The translations under genes were made by a program, and so were the position numbers. Below, one piece after another: positions 21,368 to 32,339 of a stretch of 64,000 nt of DNA (positions within the stretch are counted from its first letter, which is position 1; each line of letters starts with the position of its first letter). Below the pieces are notes generated by a model, which did no database searches, was not told the origin of the DNA, and worked only from the letters and a program-made list of their open reading frames with translations. The stretch lies in assembly GCA_963969345.1 (NCBI GenBank), contig OZ017766.1, forward strand, positions 12,028,001 through 12,092,000. The letters are read 5' to 3'. The DNA comes from Turbatrix aceti (lineage: Eukaryota > Nematoda > Chromadorea > Rhabditida > Panagrolaimidae).

Positions 21368-23265
21368 TCAGGCAGTTCGAATACACGTATACTTCCATTG
21401 CGTGTACTCATCGATGCCCTGCGAGCCGCCCTCGCGACCCATGCCAGACTCTTTCACGCCACCAAAGGCAGCTTCCGCACAGCTGACAGCTCCCTCGTTG
21501 ACACCGATGATGCCGGCTTCGAGGCGACGGTTGACGCGAAAGATTTGCTTGAGGTCGGTGGAGAAGAAGTATGCTGCGAGGCCGAAAGGGGTTTCGTTAG
21601 CCTTGGCGACGCCCTCTTCTTCGTTTTCGATTTTCTGGATCGCAACGACGGGGCCGAAGATCTCGGTAGATGCGATCTCCATTTCTGGCGTGATGCCAGT
21701 CAGAATGGTCGGCTGGAAGAGGGTTGTGCCCTCGACCGCAGAGCCACCTGTCACGACGTTGGCCCCTTTTGCGACAGCGTCATCGACGAGGTGCTTGACT
21801 TTTTCGACGGCGCGATCGTTGATCAGGGGACCCTGGTTGACGCCGGCTTCGAGACCGTTGCCAATCTTGAGGCTGGCAACAGAAGCAGTGAGGCGTTCGA
21901 CAAAAGCGTCGTGAATACCGGCCTGGACGAGGATTCGGTTCGCCGAAACGCATGTCTGTCCAGAGCCTCGAAATTTGGAAGCCATTAGGCCGGAGACTGC
22001 GACGTCGACTTCTGCACTGTCAAAGACGACAAATGGAGCGTTTCCGCCGAGTTCCAGACACACGCGTTTTACGGTGGAGGCAGATTGAGTGAGAAGCAGC
22101 TGAATCATTGTATTTTTGAATTTTTATAAAAAAACAACATAAAAACAACACCAAATAATTGTTTTGTGTGTTTTTTATTCTATAAAAAGTTCGTTTGTCG
22201 TATTGCCCCAAAAACTCACTTTTCCGACAGCAGTGGAGCCAGTAAAAGATATACAATCGACATCCTTGGATTCACAGAGAAACTTGCTGATCTCAGCGGT
22301 TCGCTCCCGATCAGCAGGCAGGATATTGATGAACCCATCTGGAATACCGGCTTCCTGTGCAAGAGTTGCCAGCGCCAGTGCCGAAAGCGGAGTATCTTCA
22401 GCGGGTTTTACGATCACTGGACAGCCAGAAGCAAAGGCAGCTGCCAGCTTGCGAACAATCATCGCAGAAGGAAAGTTCCACGGAGTGATCAGGGCAACAA
22501 CGCCGATGGGCTCACGGGTATGGAGGTGGAGCCGACCCTGCACAGGTGGAGAGATGACTTCGCCATGGATGTGTCGTGCTTCGCCGGAGAAGAAATCCAG
22601 ATAGCTTGCCGAGTATTGGATTTCACCCTTGGCTTCGGGAAGAGGTTTTCCCTGGAAAAATGTGAAAATAGTAATTTGAATTATTCTAAAACTGTGAAAA
22701 TATCGTAAAACCTTTTGTTAATTTACTTTTTGGCTACATATAAAAACTTATGTTGGAATTGTCTTCCAAAAAAATTTGTTTACAAACACTGCGTGAATTT
22801 CTCACAATCTCATTTTTAAAGGAATCTCGGCACAACAAAACGCAACAAACCTGCTCAGTAGTCAGCAACTTGGCCAAGTCGTCCTCACGCTGAATGTGAA
22901 GTTCGTAGAGCCGTCGTAGAATAGCGCCTCGTTGTTTTGCAGTCAGATCAATCTTCTGGAACGCCTCATGCGCTGATTGAACGGCGATCTGTGCATCTTG
23001 GACACCGCAATTCGTGACTTCGGCGATGTTTTCTTTGGTAAAAGGATTGTCAACGGCAAATGTCTTTTTGCTGACAGACTTGAGCCATCGACCTGAAAGC
23101 TAGCGGCGCTTGGTTCACGTGAAAATCACATAAAAATGAAAACTGACCGTTGATAAAAGCTTTATTTCCGGATGGCAGCAAATCAGAGGTGATTGACCTT
23201 CGTGAGATGTCAAAGAGACGCACGCCGAGGGAGGAAGAAGGTCGGAGAACAGAGCTTGGAATCAT
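21368..23265 (-). CDS. alh-7: Succinate-semialdehyde dehydrogenase, mitochondrial
   Basis: Four exons (23265-23148, 23092-22851, 22651-22220 and 22099-21368) encode 507 aa. A basic, Ser-rich N-terminus fits a mitochondrial presequence. The aldehyde dehydrogenase landmarks are all present: TPWNFP, GSTAVGK (NAD-binding), LELGGNAPF with catalytic Glu280, GQTCVSANR with catalytic Cys314, and EIFGPVV. Similarity is closest to ALDH5A1: KRVCLELGG, MASKFRGSGQTC and the C-terminal GMGREGGSQGIDEY. ALDH5A1 oxidises succinate semialdehyde from GABA breakdown to succinate. The C. elegans symbol is given for the presumed orthologue. Long opposite-strand frames over the last exon are shadows. Confidence 0.94.
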
Positions 23266-23424
23266 CGTTTCGGATTGTTTTTGTTGTCGTTTGTTTGCAT
23301 CTTTTCGTGTTATTTGAAAATAGCGTTAAGAACTAGAAATGCGCGCGCGCGCTCCGCGATGCAGCGTCAATATTGCGTGTTTTCAAAAAAGAGCCAAATA
23401 TTTTATTTCCAACATTTTTTGAAT

Positions 23425-24681
23425 TTATTTAGCATGCAGAATAACCGAGGGATTAGTTGTAGTAGGATTGAGAGATGCGAGCTTCTTCATGTTCATTTTG
23501 ATGACCTGCATGATTTCGAAGTGCGCAGGATCAGCTTTCGGTGCGACCGTTGTCGCTTCTGTAGTCAGTTCTTCAACCCCTGTCTTCAGATTCCTCTTGC
23601 GTAAAACATCGATGATACGATCCGTTTTCACGACTCCCAGTTGTCCGTCCTTGGTTCGAGGCACCGTCGGTTGCAGGATAGTAGAACCTTCATCTCCCTT
23701 GTGATTTCCATGTCTACTCAAGGATTTGATTTTTGTGCCATCGGGTAGGATACCGATTGCCGGGTGACGCTCATCTACGATTTTCGAAATAACCTGGCGA
23801 TAAGGCTCTTTTATTTCTCCGGTGTCGGCTGCGTGGCGGAGATTTTTCAGAAAATCTGGGGTAACTTCAATGGAGCTGATGTTGCGGTTTCCGAGATGCT
23901 TGGCAAGGGCGAGGCGAAAAGAGGAGTCTTTGGCGAATCGGTAACGGTAATATGCAAGACGTTCGTCAATGGGGAGGGATTTTAGTCGATCGACTTCGTC
24001 CTGGAACAGGAGTGGTTTTTACCAGGTCCATAAAAAATAAAAACTAGCCATCTTTTTTTTGCCGCCTCCATCAGACGGAGGTTGCTTTGAATCCAACTTC
24101 GTGTTACCTGGGTTGCTGATTGTCAAGGTCGAAAGCCTGGGATGGAGTTTTTCAGTTGTCGACGGCTTTACCGGGGGAATGGACTTCCCATTAGAGTCCA
24201 TGAGTCTGAGAAAGTATCTTCTGACTCCAACGGCACCAGTGCCTTCCCGGATTCCACAATCTGCAACGAGACGTGCCGGATACGCAGCGTGTGTCGGCAC
24301 TCGATGTCCGTAAAACGCAATCTTTTGACTTTGCTCAGGCACGTAATCCCCGATGAACTTGATCGTAACGGTTGCGATGGATTTGGCCGGAACATACTGG
24401 TAAGCCGGACTCGTGCTCCACAGCGTGGTAGAAGACGTGTAGCAAAACAGCATCTCACAATTGGCTGTCTGATTTGTGAAGGATATCGTAGTCTCTGGCT
24501 GTTGCTTCACAGGATCATCAGCAACCAGACAAATCTGGTCGTTGCAATGAGTATTGTCACTAGGACGTAATTGCAACTCAGGTTCGTTTGTATTTCGGGG
24601 AACAGGGTGTGAACAGACCGTAAGACGCGTAGCTGTCAGGGGCAGCATGCCCCGGCAAGGTGGCGTCGATTTTTCTGCCAT
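23425..24681 (-). CDS. MSP-domain-like protein
   Basis: The first exon starts at the ATG at 24681 and has about 110 residues with the strand pattern of a major sperm protein/VAP domain: ISFTNQT, a Cys-rich LFCYTSST strand, TSPAYQYVPAKSIATVTIKF, and VPEQSQKIAFYG. A Lys/Ser/Pro-rich linker follows. A second coding segment (about 24000-23425) has helical, charged sequence (DERLAYYRYRFAKD). The junction is unresolved: a donor near 24045 or 24113 joined to the AG at GACGAAG keeps the frame. MSP domains in nematodes occur in sperm motility proteins and cytosolic adaptors. The identification rests on pattern, not on a search. Confidence 0.5.
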
Positions 24682-24975
24682 TTTGATGATGGGTGTAGGT
24701 AGAATGAGTGTCACACGTATTATGATAGTGTAATGTCTCTGGGTAGGGTGCAAAATGCAAATTTTTTTTGCTAAAATGCCATAGCGTTAAAAAAATATGA
24801 TCAAGATGATGTTTACAGATTTATTTGTTAATGTAAGCGCAGGCAACTTTAACAATACAATAAAAAAAAAATACAACATTTTATGTGTGTGCCAAGCTGC
24901 AACGATGCGATGCGTCAAGCCGGTATCTGTAACGTTGTATATCGAAGCGTAGCTCTTGCTTTTACGAAGATAGCA

Positions 24976-25134
24976 TCATGCAGCATTGGAATCCGAAAAA
25001 ACGGGTTCCTCTACGCCAAGATGTTCAACTACAATTTTTTTAACTTTGTCGGCAATCTCGGAGCTGTAAATAGGGCCCATGAGCGCGAGAAGAAAGAGCA
25101 ACATAATGATGTTAGCGTTGACTGCCATGCTCAT
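24976..25134 (-). CDS. Small secreted peptide (52 aa)
   Basis: The ATG at 25134 gives 52 aa: a hydrophobic signal peptide (NIIMLLFLLALMGPIYSS) and about 27 mature residues, acidic, without cysteines (start EIADKVKK). A TATTTAT/TATA-like run lies about 60 bp upstream. No pro-peptide cleavage motifs. Function unknown. Confidence 0.45.
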   Translation of the reverse strand: MSMAVNANIIMLLFLLALMGPIYSSEIADKVKKIVVEHLGVEEPVFSDSNAA

Positions 25135-25439
25135 TGTTGTTGGAATGGCTGATTGATTAACTGATGTGCTTGAAATGTCAATGGCATACCCACTATTTAT
25201 ACTCAAAATATAAGCCGATTTATATTCACAGCAATGTTATCAGTCACGTATATTTTCACATGATACAATTTTTGTACATGAATTTGTATAATTTTCAGTT
25301 TTTCAATTTGATCACAAATTCCAAAAAAAACTAAATTAATATGCTCAATATCGCCTTAGTATCGACACATGTCTAACACATGACAAGCGGCGATGTGCGT
25401 CGACGAAGAATCAGTTCGATGAGTGCGCTGCGTTTGTTC

Positions 25440-25840
25440 GATATTATCTGCCTGAGTTTTTTTTAGAAATTACAATTTACGATAGAAAATTACGAAAGTT
25501 TTTTTATTTTGTTTCTTCCAAAAAAATTTAGATAAATTTGTTTTCTTCCAAATTTTATTTTTACAAAAAATGCAATTGTTTAAAAATCATTATACTTTTT
25601 TTTATTTTTATGAATTAATCCTCCAAAAAATATTACGATAGAAATTTTTGATTGACTTTTTTTAATTTAATGTTTGTTTTTCAAAAAAAAATACGATAGA
25701 AAATTACGAAAGATTTTTTTTTAAAATTATGTATATGAATTCTAGATACCTTCAAAAAATTGCGATAGAAAATTAATGATAAATTAATTACGATATAATT
25801 TTTTTATAGAAAATTACAATAAATTAAAAAAAAAAAAGTG
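25440..25840. repeat. Degenerate AT-rich repeat (GATAGAAAATTACGA)
   Basis: The word TACGATAGAAAATTACGAAAG and close variants recur at about 25480, 25636, 25690 and 25760-25810, separated by T and A runs. It is a diverged tandem array with unit spacing not fixed. It looks like simple-sequence decay rather than a functional array. Confidence 0.55.
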
Positions 25841-25911
25841 AACCCAGTCTCCAATAACAGCCGCAAGCCTCAATTGGCAGTGCCAATTGGGCACTGTCCC
25901 CGACGCCTCCG

Positions 25912-26100
25912 ATGCCATCCCCGAGCAGCCACACCTTCAAGCCCCCCGTAAAATCCACGCCGGTTACCAGGAATCGTCTGTCAGAATCACGCACATTGCA
26001 AAGCAGTGCGGGATCGGCCGGATCCGGTAAGCAGTCTCCTCCTCCGTTTAACGCTAGCGTATGGGGTCGCGAAGACGTTTTTATCAGTGCATTTGAATGA
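25912..26100 (+). other. Orphan low-complexity coding-like segment
   Basis: A GC-normal, Ser/Pro-rich open frame ends SVWGREDVFISAFE and stop. It follows the AT-rich repeat and an inverted CAATTGGCA/TGCCAATTG pair at about 25871-25891. It looks like a terminal exon but no upstream exon is found, so it may be a relic. No family recognised. Confidence 0.25.
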
Positions 26101-26263
26101 GTTTTCTTTATTTTTTCAATTAGCGGATGAAAATATTTGTATTGTATTTGACCGTTTTATTTAAATAAAAGTTTATTTATTAGTATAAATATAAAGCAAT
26201 TCAACAATTACGTTGCCAGGGAACATAGTTCCAGTTGTAGTCACTGTTTGACGTTAATGTACC

Positions 26264-26608
26264 TTACGGACGTGGTGGAAGACTGAAACCGGGAGGAAGG
26301 CTGAAGCCAGGTGGAAGAGTGAAACCAGGTGGAAGGCTGAATCCAGGTGGAAGCGAAAAACCTGGAGGCAGTGTAACTCCGGGAGGAAGAATGCTGTCAA
26401 TATCACGACGACGGCGACCGCCAGGGATTTGCTGTTCCGGGAAGCGTGACGGAAGAATGACTGGTCCTGGTCCAAGAGGGATACCTGACGGACGAATAAT
26501 CGGTCCTCCAGGTTGGAAGGGAAGTGGCGTGCTGAAGCCTGCGGCTTCTTCAGCAAAAAAGGCGAATAGAACAACCAATCCAAGGCCGACAAAAAAAAGC
26601 TTCGTCAT
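26264..26608 (-). CDS. Secreted precursor with LPPGFS repeats
   Basis: 114 aa, single exon. Residues 1-24 are a signal peptide. A Pro/Gly-rich spacer leads to RRRR at 65-68, a furin-type cleavage site, and then DIDSI and six tandem hexapeptides of the form LPPG[F/V][S/T] (74-109), ending LPPRP. TATATA sequence lies about 60 bp upstream of the ATG. The design (signal, spacer, tetrabasic site, repeated C-terminal product) suggests a processed secreted repeat peptide, structural or antimicrobial. It lacks basic residues between repeats, so it is not a classical multi-peptide neuropeptide precursor. Confidence 0.65.
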   Translation of the reverse strand: MTKLFFVGLGLVVLFAFFAEEAAGFSTPLPFQPGGPIIRPSGIPLGPGPVILPSRFPEQQIPGGRRRRDIDSILPPGVTLPPGFSLPPGFSLPPGFTLPPGFSLPPGFSLPPRP

Positions 26609-27204
26609 TTTGAGTGAAAATGTTAACTGTACAATGTCGATGAATTCATGCCTTGTCGATGGAGTTTATATACCTCTGAAATCATCAAAACAACTGATCC
26701 GCGTCAAAAAACATGCTTATTTGTTTTATGGGATTTTAGGAAACAAGTCACCAATCCATGACTCGCAGTATAAACACCTATATGGCTTGGTCTAGAACAA
26801 TAAAACCTGCACCGTTCAGGTGAATTGTTCGTTTTTGCAATACAAAATATTGTTTATTATTTGCTTATAAAATGAATAATACTATTTGTATCGATGATTT
26901 ATAATCGACAATTGTCACCAACGCAAAAAAACAACACCCGGCAATTGTGGATTTTTGAAACAGGTGTTAGTTTTGTAAAATGGTTGTCCAAATATTTTTG
27001 CTTCCTCCAATCCGCTCACTGATTTTTTAAAATTACTAAAACATTAAAATAAATAAGTTTGTATAAAAAAATTTTCGTCATTGAATTTTACAGGTGATAT
27101 ATTGTTTTGGTGCCGTTTTCTATAAGCGTCAAAAACAAACTTTTTTTTCTGTATTATCACAAAAAAAAATTTCAGGTTTGCAAAGACAGAATAAGATTTT
27201 TCAT
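26609..27204. other. Intergenic
   Basis: Promoter side of the repeat-peptide gene and 5' side of a small frame at 27205. The segment AAACAAGTCACCAATCC near 26733 resembles part of the repeat seen at 4430 and 5226. Nothing else is seen. Confidence 0.35.
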
Positions 27205-27333
27205 ATGGGGGAACGTTCCTATGGGGGAAAGCCCTATGGTGAAAGGCCTTATGGTGAACGGTCCTACAATCCAAAAAAAAACAAATGCTGGGGCAATTTT
27301 TATGATTTTTGCAGTTACTGGCTGTTCAAGTAA
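27205..27333 (+). CDS. Tiny Gly/Tyr-rich frame (42 aa), doubtful
   Basis: The ATG follows a TTTCAG acceptor-like site (27175) by about 30 bp, and an AATAAA occurs near 27356. The frame has four YGE/YGG-type repeats and then CWGNFYDFCSYW. It has no signal peptide. The same DNA is open in other frames, so it may not be coding. Confidence 0.28.
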   Translation: MGERSYGGKPYGERPYGERSYNPKKNKCWGNFYDFCSYWLFK

Positions 27334-27643
27334 CATTTGTAATCCATTTGTCAACAAATAAAAAATTATTTTATCTCATTTGATTGCTAAAATAAAAACA
27401 ATTTTTTACATCATTTTGAAGTTCAGTTTGTAAAAAAAGTCAAATTGTTAATAAAATTAATTCCGCGAGATTATGATGGAATGTTACGGCAAATGTATTC
27501 ATATTTTTCAACCATTGCTTGATAGTGCAAAAAAAATATTGTGTAAGCATTTTGTGTCAACATTTATTGCACTCGTACATGTATGTAAATAAAAATAACC
27601 GTAAAAAATACAAAACTTTGATTTCTAATGCAAGACTCAACAG

Positions 27644-28518
27644 TTAAAAATCACGGGTATCAACAAACTTCCGATCCTTCTGCTTGCGTCGCTTTTCATC
27701 TTCTCCCCAACGATCTCGAGGACATTTGAGTTCACGAAAACAGCGATCAGTATTTCGACTCGGATGAATAACACAATAACGAAGAGTCAAGACATCAGAT
27801 TTTGAAGGAATACCGATGGAAACACGACTATTGGAGATCAGAGATCCTTGATCGATTCCGAAACGAGGTCTGCTTCGGAATACATGAATGTTGTCATCGT
27901 CGTCTTCCGAGCTATGAAAGACGTATGTGGTAGCGTGAAAGTCAACAAACTGGTCAATACACTCGACGACATCAACGTAGAAGACGTTTTCGGTAAGACG
28001 AAGGGGTGTGGCTTCGGCGAGGATATTTTCTGCGGATGAGAACCGTTCCCATCGACGCTTCTTCTTCAGCGAATAAGGGCACCAAAAATAGAGATCATCG
28101 TTGGTGGAATTTTGAAGGCTTCTGAAAAAAACTAACTTGCAGTGATGTTATATAAACATAATAATTTCGGAAGTGTTTATTCCAAAATGTTTTAAAAAGC
28201 TTAAAATGTTTTATGATCGTGTAATTTTACAAAAACGAAATCAAACTTACACAATCTGTTTCTCTGTCAACGGAAAAGGAATTTCAGGGAATCCCTAAAA
28301 ACAAATAGAAGGTTTTATCTACAACTAAAAATGAAAAATGAGTGACTTACAAGATTGAGCGAATACTCGTTGTAACCAAACACCCGCGGATTTTTAATCA
28401 CGATATCTTGTTTCAAATAGAGATTCTGATAGTAATGCAGGCCACGTCGGATGCGACCTTTATATCGATGACCATCGCGACTACCCGGCTTGCGTGAGAA
28501 ATCAATATCGGACGACAT
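27644..28518 (-). CDS. Conserved-looking protein of unknown function (229 aa)
   Basis: Three exons (28518-28351, 28294-28251 and 28121-27644) join in phases 0 and 2. The N-terminus MSSDIDFSRKPG is basic (RYKGRIRRG), followed by YFWCPYSLKKKRRWERF and a mixed strand/helix region ending in a charged tail (EDEKRRKQKDRKF). There is no signal peptide or membrane segment. I recognise no family. Intron 2 (129 nt) is longer than usual for this window. Confidence 0.65.
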
Positions 28519-29959
28519 TTAAAACACGCACTCACACCTCGTGCAGCTGCTAGAATAGTATTTATATGAATTTTGTGCTTTCAAAATGTTGTGCAATAGA
28601 GGGCGGGATTGTTTGCATGACATCACTTTTCAACACTGTCAACATAAAGTGATATCACTCACAATAAAACTTCAGACAGACAAACATTGGATGAGTCATC
28701 AACGACAAAGAGCAAAAATCAGAAAATGGATCACGCAAAACGTTTTGGCCTTAATAACCTGTCATTTCATCTAAAAAGCTTCAGCATTTGAACAAAATGC
28801 ATTGTGAGAAGTTTATTAAAACCGACTCGATCGTACAACCAAGCACATCGATGCCCGCATAGTGCAAAAAAACACGTGAATAATTTTATGCTGGCTTCCA
28901 AATGTTCTCACTTCCCACAAACGGAACCTTCAAAGATTTTGTAGCACTTTATTTTGCAACAATGCTTTAGATTTTGCATAAATCACACGGTAAAAAATGT
29001 TTTTCAAGAAATCAATAATTTTGGACATATGGCTTCACTGCTTCGTTTTTCCTGCGATGTGATTTTTACACTGCTGGTGCAGTTTTTTTCTAACATAAGA
29101 TTAGCCTGCCCGTCATCAGATCCATCACTTTGCACTTTTATCACGCAAATCAGACGGAGTATATTTTGCACTTTTGAGGTACAGAACGAGCGAAGCTGCT
29201 CGTTCGGTGTAATGCATATTTGGAAGTCCAAAAAAGTTTTTTGTATAAATAAGAAAATAAAAAAAACAATTTTCTATCAGATTTGATTTCGGCTTTGACA
29301 AGCAATGTCTAGCTGTTTCACCCTTAAATTGCAGTCCATTCGTTTGTAGGAACGCGCAAGTACACTCGCGCGAATGTACTTGTGCGTGCACTTGTAATAT
29401 ATAGTTGTCGCTGTGGTTAGAGATCGTAGTGCAAAAACATTCGCTAACACATCCTGAACGTTATAAGGAACACACTTGCTTTTGCACCGAATGACAAACC
29501 TTGTTATTGTTTTGGCGATAAAATGCCGCTAATTGTTATATATTCGTTTTGTTGTTATCACAATGTGAAAAGTTCTCATTGTGATACTACTTAGCGAGCG
29601 TGTATTCAGAATATATTAGCGAGCGTGTTCATTTTGATGTAAAAATTGTATACGTATGTTTTCCAAAAAATGCATAAAACTATTTTTGTTTATCCCCAAA
29701 CAAAATGCACATTTGTTATGTCAAAAGTGCAGATGTACTTTTGTACATCCTACGCGTTCGTTTTTTTACACCATGCAGTCCAGACGGCCAGAGGAAACAT
29801 AGGGACTTTCATTGCAACACTAACATTAACCGCTGCTGGCTGTGTCCTTTTTCGTTGTGCATTTACGCGTCCTCATGTCACCCTTTCGACATGTTTTTTC
29901 TGTTCTTCGGGGCTCATTTTTTTTAATTTTTAGATTTGAAAGAGATTTTACCCAAAAAA
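28519..29959. other. Intergenic, 1.4 kb
   Basis: No gene supported. Contains a perfect GAACGAGC/GCTCGTTC hairpin near 29184 and a repeated TAGCGAGCGTGT near 29592 and 29617. The 3' part is the promoter side of the NYN gene. Confidence 0.4.
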
Positions 29960-30980
29960 ATGCCTACAGCTACAATTTCTGAACAACCAGGCCTCAAGCG
30001 ACTTGTTTTGATCGACGCACAAAATCTGATTCACTGTTTTACCCGATTTTTTAGATTCCAATCGGGTGAATCGCTGAATCCTGCTGTCCTCCTGCTTCTG
30101 GCATACGACTTGACAAATCGAGGGTTCAACGTTCGAGTCATTGCTCGTAGACAAGCGGTGGAACCAAAACACGTATACGATCTGCCATTCATTTTTGATG
30201 TAACTATCGCTAATTAATTAATCATTCACTATTTTATTGTACTTTTTAGATGTTGGAAAAATGCAAGGTTATGATGACACCCTCCATGTCGAACCTTGAA
30301 TCAGACGATCGAATGATGTTGGACATGGCAAAAAAACATGGAGCTGTTATAGTTACCAATGATAAAATGATGAACCACCAAAAACGGATGCAAATGGACT
30401 TGACTAAGCATATTGTTGGATTCACTGCAGCCCGTAATCCAGAACACGAAACTTGTAATTTTCTTGAAAGACTCGAAGGATTGCTGAAAGTTGAATTTTC
30501 TAAGCCGGATAGTAAGTTTATTGTTGTTTTTTTTTCAGGAAATTCGTAACGATATTTTCCAGGTTTTTTTTATTGCAAAGAAGGGGAAGAAGATTACGAT
30601 GCCGTTCTAAAATCCCAGAAAGACTACGTTTTGTATTATCGGAATCGACAGTATCTGATGTTTTCGGAATTGTATTTGAGGTGCTACGTCGGATTTTGTT
30701 ACGACTGTCAGGTATGTAGGGTTCTTTGGGCTACATTCGTTTCTATACATATTTATTCTGTACAATTTTGTAGTACCAAAACAAGATGCTTCCTTCGATA
30801 CGAGAATTAGTTTTTGGCAATGACTGGTGCGTCAAAAATATCAAATATTATTTCGCAGACGTCACACAACTTGTTACTAATCACAATACAAACCGAAAAA
30901 AAAGTAATGGCGACGTGGCTATCAACATGCTGATTCAAAGCTTTGAAGCCATGAATTCGTCAAATGCACTTCGTAATTAA
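29960..30980 (+). CDS. Regnase/ZC3H12-type NYN ribonuclease
   Basis: Four exons (29960-30199, 30250-30511, 30563-30711 and 30774-30980) give 285 aa. The NYN/PIN fold is marked by LVLIDAQNLIH (Asp19, Asn22), ESDDRMMLDMA (Asp99, Asp100) and AVIVTNDKM (Asp118). This is the acidic set that binds Mg2+ in Regnase-1 (ZC3H12A), with the VTND motif typical of that group. Such enzymes cleave stem-loops in mRNA 3' UTRs. The CCCH zinc finger that follows the NYN domain in Regnase is not visible, so this is a shorter form; a Cys-rich segment (RCYVGFCYDC) sits where it might have been. Start chosen: first ATG after the upstream stop. Confidence 0.8.
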
Positions 30981-31306
30981 TTTTGGGATTTATCATTACA
31001 CGACGGGTGTTTTTGGATCCATTTTTTCATTTTGTGTGTAGCAAAGACTTTGCTGATTACACGTTTTCTTTTTTTGCCTTTAAAACTGGGTTACGTAACG
31101 GCAAACAACCAATGCAAAAGTGATGACGTTATTCAAATTATCACCTGCAGCTTCCGCCATACTGATTCTAATTGAAATAAACAGTTGATCTATGGTAAAT
31201 TTGTTCCTTATTTTACACTGTTCAGTTTTTATTTTGTACATACAAAACATTATAATACCGCAAATTCAGAAACGAGCATGACAGTTGGAATTAAATGTAA
31301 ACCCAA

Positions 31307-32085
31307 CTAAAAACCTTTTTGGTTACTGGATACTGTTACTGTCTTAACATGAACAATATTTTTAGGTATTAGGTATAAGGGACAATGAGACATCCAGTAT
31401 TCGCGGTGTTGTATCCGCGGCGTAAGGCAAAAGGGGAAGACAAAGAAGTGTTGCAACCCGCGCTCCGACTTTTTGCGCAAGGGGCCAGCCGCGCGAGCTA
31501 GCAAGTCGTTAGACAAACGACTTGCGCCCGCGGACGCGGTCAACACCTTGTTCCCCCTCTTTGTCCATCTCCCTGCCACAGTATCCGGGAGCAAGCAACG
31601 CCCCATTAGCATTTTTATATTAGAGCCTAAGACACGGGGTTTCACTAACCACTGTCTAGGGCCGAATCCCCCGGTTGCTTGTTGTAATTTGCGGATACAA
31701 CACGCGGTAAGGACCTACCATAATGAGTGTTGCTCCATGTTGAGCAATGGCGTTGTAATACACAATACAATGTAATGCATTTAAAAATAATTTTGCTTCT
31801 ATTTGAAAGTAGAAAATCACGCATAGCACCACAAAGCTGAATGCCAAAGGAACAATCGTAATAATAGCAAACGTGTTTGTTTCAAGGAAGAGCAATGACG
31901 ATTCTGTGGTATATGTCTTATATTTTTTTGTAACTTGTAAGATACATCCTGACAGCAATTGATGTCATGTTATATAAAAGGCATATTCCGCCGGCAGAAC
32001 ATGTCAACACGACAACGGTGTACAAAATGTACAAGTAATAAAACTTAGTAGTGTGAACGAATTTTGCGAATTTACTGTTAGCAAT
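31307..32085 (-). pseudogene. Broken chemoreceptor gene (third paralogue)
   Basis: The segment is homologous to the second exon of the receptors at 32340 and 35203. Visible damage: no first exon upstream of 32085; a frameshift in an A-run near 31925; loss of roughly 55-60 codons near 31835, where an IVPLAFS-like segment joins directly to FVVLCVIFYF; and insertion of a 298-bp transposon at 31406, between GPYR and YWMSH. The end (TVTVSSNQKGF) still matches the intact paralogue. Confidence 0.85.
31406..31703. mobile_element. Small DNA transposon (MITE), 298 bp, 3-bp target duplication
   Basis: The ends are GTGTTGTATCCGC and GCGGATACAACAC, a perfect 13-bp inverted repeat, flanked by GCG on both sides (31403-31405 and 31704-31706). 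Comparison with the two intact receptors shows the empty site exactly. GC content is far above the surrounding DNA. An internal CAAGTCGTTTGTC/GACAAACGACTTG hairpin is present in imperfect form. No transposase. The superfamily is unclear: a 3-bp duplication fits CACTA or PIF-Harbinger, but the end sequence fits neither clearly. Confidence 0.85.
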
Positions 32086-32339
32086 CTGCAAAATAACATA
32101 ACGTAGTACTATCGTAGCTAGACGGGGGGATGGACGCGAACGGCCAAAGTGGATTTACGCGCGGAAACTCTTGAAGACAGACAAAGACGGATGGACTAGA
32201 CCTGTTGGACACCCTCCTCTACGTTGAGCTGACTTTTCGTCATTTTGCATTATTTAAAATTTATTTCGTACATACAAATATAATACCGCAAATTTAAAAA
32301 AAAAACAAGCATGACAGTTGGAATTAACTATGAACGCAA
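32086..32339. other. Gap between receptor copies
   Basis: Bases about 32115-32215 are GC-rich and unlike the flanking DNA, and they replace the missing first exon of the pseudogene. Origin unknown. Confidence 0.4.

Noticed and set aside
21362..21988. 208-aa and 184-aa plus-strand open frames
   Set aside because: They are antisense shadows of the conserved last exon of succinate-semialdehyde dehydrogenase; composition and lack of motifs show no independent gene.
31307..31645. Open frame fusing the transposon with the receptor end
   Set aside because: The frame crosses the boundary of the 298-bp insertion; it is a chance read-through within a pseudogene.
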